Assembly: GCA_963675135.1 (NCBI GenBank)
Contig: OY776124.1
Span: 10,368,677-10,432,676, forward strand
DNA from: Galeopsis tetrahit
Taxonomy: Eukaryota; Streptophyta; Magnoliopsida; Lamiales; Lamiaceae
Direction: 5' to 3'
DNA length: 64,000 nucleotides
In this document: positions 55,291-64,000 of the stretch, in pieces
Layout of the letters: each line of letters opens with the position of its first letter
How positions within the stretch are numbered: position 1 is the first letter of the stretch
The notes under the pieces: model-generated
What the model saw: the letters and a program-made list of their open reading frames with translations, nothing else
The model's database searches: none
What the model was told of the DNA's origin: nothing
Made by a program: the position numbers and the translations under genes

Positions 55291-55783
55291 ACGTAATGCT
55301 GAAATTATGGATCGTATCATTGTGTACAAATTTTGAAGAGGTTCCACCATATGAGGAGGTATTTATTGGCGGGCCTACTTGTATGTGTATTTTATTTATT
55401 TGTGTTTCCATTAAATAAGAATAATTTGGTACACGCCCATTCCACCTAAAATTTCCATGTGAGGCATGAGGTGGCACTCTTTGTCTACTCCTGAGGTGGG
55501 GTGTGGGGGATAACACTATGAGTATGACCCGCCTTGTAAGTACTTGCAACTCGATATCGATTCGAAAGTTATTCATTTTGTTATTTTAAAGTTTCATAAA
55601 AAATGAACAACCATGAATATAAAATGCTAAAATTTCCATCTCAATTTAGTAACTTTTCTAAATCTCTGTACATAAAGGTAGTGAAAAATTTATAGACCAT
55701 AAGGATTATCTTTTAATGTATATGTAGAAAACAAATGAACAAATTTTGAAAGAACGAGGAAGTATTATTTGAAGTATTATTTA
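55291..55783. other. Intergenic DNA
   Basis: No gene. The short minus ORF 55286-55576 has no recognisable domain. Confidence 0.35.
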
Positions 55784-56067
55784 CTCTCTCCGTCCATAAT
55801 AACTTTTACACTTTCTTTTTCGAGTCGTTCCACAATAACTTTTACATTCTTTAAAATGAAAATCTTTTTATAAACTTCATCCTCACAATATCTACAATTT
55901 TACACAAAATATCTTTACTTTTGAACTCATGCATACACATAATAAACTCATTTATTTACTTTATACAAACAGTTTTATAAAATTACCCCTCAAAACCCTA
56001 CTCATTATTACACTATCTTAATATGTATGTACACCGGCATATCAAAGTTATTATGGAATGAAAGAAG
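55784..56067. mobile_element. Stowaway-like MITE
   Basis: Left ctctctccgtccataataac, right gttattatggaatgaaagaa then g, inverted and flanked by TA. Inner motif aacttttacac is repeated. Confidence 0.7.
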
Positions 56068-57583
56068 TATTATTTTATAAATAATTACAGATATTTTAGT
56101 ATAATTAAAATAATCGGTGAATTTTGTGAGGTGTGACACATAGCCACATATGTAAATCAATGGTGGTTTAGGTCGGATTCAGCCGTCCACGACAATTTTT
56201 AATTAATTTTTTTTTTTATATATATATAAGAACCCAGTAATGACCTCATCTAAAGAGTGCACTACCAATTTATATATATGGCAAATTCAAAATAAAAAAT
56301 TCTTGGCCTTTTGTGATCACACATAAAAAAAAAAAAAAAAAAAACTAATTATGTTAAAAATTATGGTTAATTTTTTCTATTTTTACCATTAATACTCTAT
56401 TAATTTCTTATATTTCATTTTAACTTAAACTGGGGGAGTCATATTCCACGATAGTTTTAACCAAAAATATCAAAGAATTGATTCCAATCGATTGGTGAGA
56501 CTTTAAAAAAGGGTTTTTTGTCTTTAAATAAACCAAAGCCATGGCGGCTAAATTTATTCTTCATCTCACTATTGGATTCTACTTCACAATTCTTGGACCA
56601 CAAAAATTGCACGTGTTTGGCGTACCTAAACTAAATATCAATTTTGTCGATACTACTACCATTACATCCACACAATACAGTAGTATTAGTAGTGTTCGGT
56701 GCACATAATACTTTGTTTGATTGTACGTGGCAGCAGTGCCTCGACGTAACACACACCATCGTCGATTTACACATCAAATGCAGCATCTAACGGGCGTAAA
56801 TATAACTAATGAATGAGAGGTAATTTAGAGAAGATAGAGGAAGGGAAAGTTTAAGTGGCCCATTTAGTATGAACCATAGAGGAGGAAGACAACAGAGGAC
56901 CATTGAATATGGGCATGTCACCCCGAGAAATTTCAATGTCTTCAACTACCTACGTCCACAGAAAAAGCACGTGAAATCACATGTTCCAATTTTAGTGTTC
57001 CACATTTTACGACGAAGAGTGGAACAGAAAAATGGAACTGCAAAAAACGAGCAAGAGATCGATCTAACTAACTAACTAACAACCAAGATCTAGAAAGTTG
57101 GAGTTAAGAGAGTCATGTAGGGCATGTGAAATGTTTATACCTAAGTAGGTGTCAAATATTATTTCAAAATAAAGAGTGTCACGCTAGGAAGCAAGTACAA
57201 AGCTTAAGGAAAAATCAAAATCAACAATTTAATGCTTCCTCTCTATTATTAAAGTAACCAAACGAAACCCCATGTGCAGTGCTTTCTTCACAAACTTATG
57301 GAATGATTAAGTGATGTATAAAGAAAGAAGCATGTTCAATCATGAATCAACTCATAAAAACAGATTCAACACCCATGTGCTTCAATTATTTACCCATATT
57401 AAGAGAGGAGGAGGAGGAACAAGCTTCCCGTCGTAATTATTAACTTATAAGCTGTAAAATCGAGATCAAAACCCTGCTTAAACATATGCAATATACACAA
57501 CAAGGTTGAAAATGAGCACAGAGTACCTCATTTTTAGCAAAGGAGTATCTTGGCGGTATAGAATTTACATGATATGTAGTCCA
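56068..57583. other. Intergenic DNA and PUB9-like 3' flank
   Basis: No gene supported. Long A run at 56326-56343. The 68-residue ORF at 56869 has no family resemblance. About 57400-57583 is probably the 3'UTR of the U-box gene. Confidence 0.4.
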
Positions 57584-59355
57584 TCACGCAGAATGGGTAA
57601 AATGGGCAGCTCGATTCAGTCTCTCGAGAATGCCACTAGCTTTTCTCTGGGCTCGGGAAGTCCCATTTCGAGCTAGTTGAGATATTGTATTATACATTCT
57701 TTCCTCTTCTCTCACCTCTTTCCACTTGGTTCGATCTCTAAAGCAAATAGTGTACAGGATAGCAATGCAGTTCTCCTTATTACGAGCACAAGACCCCTCC
57801 CTTATTATACCGAGCAAGCAAGGTACTCCATCGAGCTCCACCATCTCCTCGATCGCCTTTTGATTGGTTGAAAGCATAGCAAGTATGGACAGCAACTCAT
57901 CAACATACTTTCTATCGATGATCTTTTTCATGATCACTCTAACTGCCCCATCTGAAATGGCTCTCACTTTATTCTCTTGAGGTATGCATATATTGAAAAT
58001 TGCGGAAGCAACATCTTTCATTGCCAGAGAATGCCCTTCGTCCAATAGCTCGATTAGGTGTTTTAACGCTCCAGATTTTCCGATCAAATCCTTATTAGAG
58101 TCGAGGGCGGACAATGTGAAAAGAGCTGCAGCTGCATTGGTCCTCGTGTGGATTGTTCCCACTCTGAGTGCATCCTTGAGAATGGGAATGACCATAGGCG
58201 TTTCTGCAACGAGCTTCTTATTACTATCGTGAATGGAAACATTCAAAAGCGTCGTGATTATATCTTCTTGAAGTTGAAGTTCCTGATGAACATTGGGTTC
58301 ACCACTGTACTGAGAGAGTGGCGATAGCAACTGAGGTATGGCATCAGCAGATTCACCGAAAATTGCACGAAACGAAGGCATTCTTCTGGTCAATAGACGC
58401 AGTTTTGTCGCAGCTTCTTTCTGTTCAGACAACGTCGAGGACATTTTCTTCATCAAAGTGTTGAACTGCTCCCTCTCAGCTTCTGTCAACGCGTCCTCTT
58501 CGTTATACTGGATGGATTCTGGAAGGTCGATCCCGTGATTCTTGCACCATTGAATTATCATCCCCCGGATCAAGAGATTCGGTGTGAGCACAGTGTGTGA
58601 GAGTACCTGCTGCGTCTGCGGGCAGGTTCGATTCCCGGCTTTTAGCCATTTCTGAATCAGGGGACGATCATATGTCTGCCAAATGTCAACATTCCAGACA
58701 CATAAGTAGATTGAAAGACAAAACAAGTGTTGAATTTGCCACCAAACATAGAAATTCCTTGAACGGAAAATTGAAGATTCAAGCACACACAAACAAACAA
58801 ACAAACAAACAAACAAAAACAATCTTCCACCACAACAACAAACCATATGATTCATCAATGATTCAAGCATAAACTGTATGGCTTAGAATTCCACATGATT
58901 CATTATAAATCAAATCCATAAACAACTACTTAATAATCAAATCTCTAAACTCCAGAAACAGGACTAAAACAATTCCACCCAAAGATTCTCACAATTCCCC
59001 CAAATCCAGTTCACAAACATACTCAGAAACAAGAAATTCACATTCACACAAACTTGAACAAAAATCAACATAAAAAAAAAACCTGTCCAGAGGCAATAAT
59101 CACAGGGTCCCTCATGAGCTCCTTCGAAAGCGGGCACTTAAACTCCTCCGGCACCGCTCCAGAATGCTGATTAACAACCTTTACAGAAACAGTTTTCTTC
59201 AATTTGAATTCCTTCAAAGCGAGCAAAGTCTGCTGCGCTCGTTCAATCGCCTCCAAATTGATGTCATCGTCATCCACAATCGCCTTCACCCGTCTTTGAA
59301 ACTCCTTCTTCAGCACCGTCGCCGGATCTCCTTCGAAGACGCCACTCTTGGCCAT
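57584..59355 (-). CDS. PUB9: U-box/ARM-repeat E3 ubiquitin ligase, PUB9-like
   Basis: Two exons on the minus strand: 59355-59083 and 58675-57584, intron 59082-58676 (GT-AG, 407 bp), encoding 454 residues. The start is chosen at MAKSGVFEGDP because this N terminus matches the PUB9 subgroup; the frame extends seven codons upstream but without family support. A short N-terminal helical region (1-65) precedes the U-box (about 70-140: EFKCPLSKELMRDPVIIASG, then TYDRPLIQKWL), which the intron splits directly after ASGQ. Armadillo repeats fill about 185-440 (TNAAAALFTLSALDSNKDLI and similar). The protein recruits E2 enzymes through the U-box and binds targets through the ARM region, for example receptor kinases in the Arabidopsis ARM-PUB family. 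Sequence after intron position 58676 reads open but is intronic. Confidence 0.94.
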
Positions 59356-59671
59356 AAGTCCAAATACAAAACCCAATTTCAGCTCAATATAAATTCTAGG
59401 GTTTCACTTTCGGCTGGCAGCAGCAACACACTTTTGCTACCATTAATATCGGCAGCATAGGATTTTGGAGAATTTGGAATAGTTTTTAGTAATTCATTTG
59501 ATTTTGATTTTGATTGTGCAAACGGTGAGTGAAGTGTGGAATAAGAATGGGTGCACACAATCAGGGACTCGTTAGCTGGACAGCTGGCGGACTACGCGGA
59601 TGGGATGTACAAGCCCTTCCTCATGCATTATTTTACTTTTTCGTCCATTCGAAAGTTGTCCATTTATTTTA
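59356..59671 (-). promoter_or_regulatory. PUB9-like 5'UTR and promoter
   Basis: The minus-strand upstream region of the U-box gene. No clear TATA box within the first 150 bp. A diverged MITE-like piece (cattcgaaagttgtcc) occurs at about 59646. Confidence 0.4.
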
Positions 59672-59994
59672 TAGAGATTAAAGTTTTTTAAGTTAAACTA
59701 ATTTTATACATATTTTAATTTTGGTTGGTCTCATAAGTTGGTTCAAATTTTAAATTCAGTTTAATTATCTGTCATTGTCATTGCATGTAAATGAACAGAT
59801 CAAATCCTTAGCTCGTGTGCAATTCAAATAAATCGTGAATTTATCCATGTGCAGAAAATGCAAAATAATGAATTTGACGGTTTATTTGGTAGATAATTGA
59901 ACTGAATTCAAAATTTAAGTTTCAAAATGTGTATTTCATTATGATCCAATTTAAAATTAGTTCAAATTAAAGGATTATAAAAGCTTTAATCTCT
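59672..59994 (-). mobile_element. Foldback MITE, copy 2
   Basis: Ends agagattaaag and ctttaatctct are inverse. The long arms share ttggttcaaattttaaattc and atccaatttaaaattagttc with copy 1. The loop (gctcgtgtgcaattcaaata, ccatgtgcag) is in reverse orientation to copy 1. Confidence 0.75.
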
Positions 59995-62900
59995 AATTAA
60001 AGAATATAATATTATATGTGTAATAAATGGTAGAAACAAGAAAAAAAAAAGGTAGGAAAGAATATAAAAGAGAAAAGTAGAGAAGGTAATAAGTGTTGTT
60101 AAAAAAAGAAGAAATGGGTAACTTTAGATTTAACACTCAAAATTATAAAATAAGTAATTTTTTAAGGGAATGAGAGAGTATCGCTTATAAGTAATAGAAA
60201 ATGTACAAAAATTAACTTTTCATCTCTTACAAGTTCAGACTTTTATATAAAATAATTTTTTTTCAATAAAAGATTGGTTCGAAAATAAAAACAATGTATA
60301 CACACAATTGCAAAATGTATATTATTAGATGAATCACACTTGTATCATTCAATTTTAATTTGATTCAAATGTAATATATATAAAAATTATAATTGAACAA
60401 TTAATGATATACAAGAATTTGTCTTACTAGATAGATTTTGAAGAAAATTTACTCATATATATGTAATATTACATGTTAATATATAAAAAATATTTTATGG
60501 GTTAAAAAGGTCGGATTACATGCATTTAAATATTACATTTTTTTTATCGAAAAATCAGGCTTTCACAATGTCAACAATAGACGTCTGAACAGATTGTGAA
60601 AAATCATAAAAAGGCAATAAAAGTTATGAGAAGACATACAATATTACATTAATGTTCATGTAATATTGTTGATTAACGTATAACTATGTCCAGCAAATTA
60701 TTGAAACGTATTAAGATTACTATTAATATTTTACTTTTTTTAATTTATGTTTGCATTCTATGAATGTAATTTCTTTAAACGTTGAGGACATTGCAGGGTT
60801 CAATATATAATCGAGGATGAGTTTGATGGTTTTACAGATTTAAATAATTAAAGGAGATTAGTCAAAATAATTGGAGATTCAAAATCTTGTTACATTATAT
60901 TAAAATGTAAACTTAGCAAGTAAAATTATACAGATTTAGTGAATGAAAAGAGTCTGTTGTGATGAAGGAAATAAAAGGAAAAAGGAGAAATGGTATATGA
61001 TTTTCCATAAAAAATTTCGTACTTTCTTTTTTAGTATGTATGTCACATTAAAGTTTGTATATTTTAAAATAATATTGCATAATCATTACTTTTACAATAA
61101 AAATATATTTACCATTTATTTCATTTGGCGCAATGTTGGAACCTTTCATACACTTAATTCAACTATTTTTTATTATATATATATATTTATAAAATTACCT
61201 CACAAACACTTTAATCATTACATTTTTTTTTAATTATTAAATCTCTATATAAACTTATAAATACTGTTGTTATTTAATATATAAAATCAATATGATCGAA
61301 CTAGTAAATTTATTTAAATTATTCTATGATGTTAATTACATGCTCTATTAGGAAGGTTGTAACATTATGTTGAAGAGTTTTCCGTGAGAGGATGCATCAT
61401 TAGACATATTAAATTTTATTAATTAAATTTACTTACAATTTAATTGAACAAATTGATTAAAATTTGACTCATGATCTCACATTAGAATTAATATTTTATA
61501 TTGTTAGTTCACACGATAAATTAATGTGTTCGTATATTCGTTATATTTTTTAAAGTAATGCGCATGCAATATTATTTTGTTGACGGAATAAATGCAATAT
61601 TAATAACAGTAGCAACCAATTTTAAAGTTAACAATAAATATACCTACAAACTTTAAGTTTTTTTTGCATGCTATGAAAGAGGAAATTTGTTACGAGGTAG
61701 TACTAACCTTGAAAATATCGATATCGATTACAATATCAAGATTTTAAATTTATAAAAATATCGAATATTAATATGGACAATTTTAAAAATTATAAAAATT
61801 TTAACAACAAAATCATTTGAACAAATTTTACATATGTGATAAATTTATCTCATATATGATAGTCAATATATATTTTATTTTAGATTTATACACACATATT
61901 AAGAAAAACTAATTTCCTACCATACTCTTAATTATTGGTTTTGAAATTCTATATAGAATTTAAAAAATATTATAATTATCTAAATAATTATTAATGAGTT
62001 TAAGGGTAGATTAAGAAAAATCTCATTTAATTGATATGAAAAAATGTAAAACAATATTTAAATTGAATAGGAGAGAGTATTTATCTAAATTCGACTTTTT
62101 TTTTTTTTTTAAATTCACTCGATACTTTACCGATATTATACGTGATATTGTTATTGCATACCAATACTTATAATATATATATATATATATATATATTTAC
62201 ATAGTACCATTAGTTTTCATTTAAGATTAATATTAATAAATTAGAGGTGTAATAGTTTGCATGTGGGGAGAGGGCTGAATTGGACATGTGTACTAGTGGA
62301 TATTGATAGGAGGACATGTGTGTTGTCTTTTTTTAATATTTCTATTCCTATGTCATCTATTATATGTTTTAAATACACGGTTTTACCACGTCTATTAATA
62401 AAAAAAAAAAAGGCTATTTTTTACACAAATTAAGAAAATATAGTGAATGTAATTAGCATTGAAAAATGTATATATATGCTCTTGATCTTTCTCTGTGTGA
62501 AATAAATGAGATAAAATTAAATTATTCTATTCAAATAATTATTCGTTTTATTATTGGTTTCAAAGGGTCTAATTAATTAGGCGTGGTAAATCAAGAATAT
62601 TTTAGTAAGGAAGAATTTAATGATTTTAATATGAAAACTAAACTATATAAGTTTAAACATAAAAATCGAGAACAAGCCTATGGAAATATGCAAACTTTTA
62701 TATGTAATTGAATGCATACATTGCGATAGATTTTAAGCGGTGGTTCAATTAAAATTTTAATCTCCACATAAATGTCCTCTCAAGTCTCAATCACATGGTG
62801 CAATTGTATTACGTATAATTTTAATTTGGTTATAATGTGGTGAGTCAAAAAATCAATTGAATAATTAAAAATGTATTTAAATCATTTAAAATTTAATTGC

Positions 62901-63030
62901 ATGTATACATTCAATTGCATACAAAAATTTTGCATTTGTTTTATGTTGAAGAAAAAATGCGAGTCCACTTTGATGTGATAAAATTCTCTCACGGGAAACC
63001 CTTTCTTCGTTTATCAGAAACGTTTCGTCG
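59995..63030. other. Very AT-rich intergenic DNA
   Basis: No gene supported. A (TA)n microsatellite lies at 62171-62197. Long stretches near or above 75-80 percent AT by eye. No further element recognised. Confidence 0.4.
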
Positions 63031-63345
63031 GTGAGTTTTTTGCAAAACGATTCCTTCAAATTTGCTTCACCGTCTTCAATCTTTTGATTTCTTCGTTTTT
63101 TTTTTTTTGGTGCAGTCTACTTCGGTCTGGAGTTTATTTTGGCGATGGGTTATGACGAAGGACCACTCGACGGATCATGGCAAACATCCTCAAAATACAA
63201 CAACTTTAGAATCTTCAGTCCATTACATTATGAAATGAAATTTAAGAGCGTATTGCAAATAAGTATTCAAAACTTTCGAATCGACTCAATTACAATAAGT
63301 ACAACTTTAGAATGCTATGTATGCATAATCGTGTTGTAGTTTAAA
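63031..63345 (+). other. Possible truncated gene start (leader intron plus ATG)
   Basis: A leader-like segment ends gtttcgtcg at 63030. It is followed by gtgag, a pyrimidine tract and gtgcag at 63115, then an ATG at 63145 opening MGYDEGPLDGSWQTSSKY. After about 18 codons the sequence turns into AT-rich MITE-like DNA, and the frame ends at 63339. I do not recognise the protein. It could be a gene fragment cut by a transposon, or chance. Confidence 0.2.
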
Positions 63346-64000
63346 CTCTTTTAAACTCGTCAAGTTCAATTGTCTTACAACCGAATGAGTTCAATCGATG
63401 AATCTAAAGATCGAATAATATGGGATCTATATATATTATAAACTTTCATAAATCTTTAGATAATAGTTACAATAAATTTATTTTTCAAAAAGTTGCAAAC
63501 TTTAAAAATAAGTGATTAATCAAATAAAATCATGCACTTTCTAAAGATAAAACATTTAAAGCATAATTTTTTTTTTTATCAAATGTATTGCATTTCATAT
63601 CCACGAATCATCATTCATCGCTATTACCCGAATAAATACATTGAACAATATATTTATTCACCCATTAATTAACAAATTTTAATATTAGTTTTTCATTCAC
63701 CTCAAATTTAACTTTTTAAAAATCAAATCAACAAAATTCATTTACACAAAATAATTTTTTAAATTATCTTATTATATGAAGATGAATTTCAATGAGATAG
63801 CTTGATCGAGCAAAATTTTTATTAATCTTATCCAGAGTAGTATTTTATTTTTTAAAATCGATTTAAAAATTCTAAATTTTGTAATAAATTAGATATTAAT
63901 TTTGAAAAAAAAAAGAAAGAATAATTGAGAGGATAGAATGGTGTTTGGGTGTATATGATAATTAAGTGTGGGTGGTGCGTGGCAAGTGGCATGTGTGAGT
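63346..64000. other. AT-rich intergenic DNA to window end
   Basis: No gene or element recognised. Confidence 0.35.

Noticed and set aside
58676..58870. N-terminal extension of the U-box gene's second exon with a cysteine-rich hydrophobic start.
   Set aside because: This is intron sequence; the GT-AG pair at 59082/58676 joins exon 1 exactly at the family-conserved U-box position.

Overview
This is a window of a flowering-plant (eudicot) nuclear chromosome. The evidence is plant-specific gene families with GT-AG introns, an AT-rich intergenic background, and a dense set of plant transposons: Copia, Gypsy-type gag, L1-type LINE, SINE, CACTA, Mutator-like, hAT-like, Harbinger/Tourist and Stowaway elements. 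I cannot name the species from sequence alone.

Only five host genes can be supported. They are: the 3' end of a DOMON/cytochrome b561 membrane protein gene (1-783, +); a single-exon AIR12-type GPI-anchored DOMON cytochrome gene (27892-28611, -); RPL32, ribosomal protein eL32 (32908-34284, +, with a 5'UTR intron and a telo-box/site II promoter); an OXI1-type AGC VIII kinase (45652-46977, -); and a PUB9-type U-box/ARM E3 ligase (57584-59355, -). They do not form an operon-like or obvious functional cluster. Two of them belong to the same plasma-membrane DOMON/b561 redox family, and OXI1 acts in oxidative signalling, but there is no evidence that their proximity matters.

The rest is mostly mobile DNA. 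Left part: a hAT-like MITE, a SINE with a 17-bp target-site duplication sitting 2 bp from the end of a decayed CACTA element, a Bgl II-site-rich retroposon-like stretch, and a 4.9-kb gag-only LTR element (10636-15530) whose left LTR is inverted relative to its right LTR. Middle: a complete Copia element (20722-25434) with two identical 212-bp LTRs, hence very young; orphan RNase H-like fragments; and a 5'-truncated LINE (36897-41177) with a 15-16-bp duplication. Right part: foldback and Stowaway MITEs, a 1.1-kb non-autonomous Mutator-like element with perfect 42-bp inverted ends and a 9-bp duplication, and a five-copy array of about 120 bp.

The most unusual object is the inverted-LTR element. 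Its outer ends are both U5 ends, its two LTR promoters point outward, it carries only gag plus a 33/66-bp alternating satellite, and yet it is flanked by a 5-bp CCCAC repeat as if integrated in that form.
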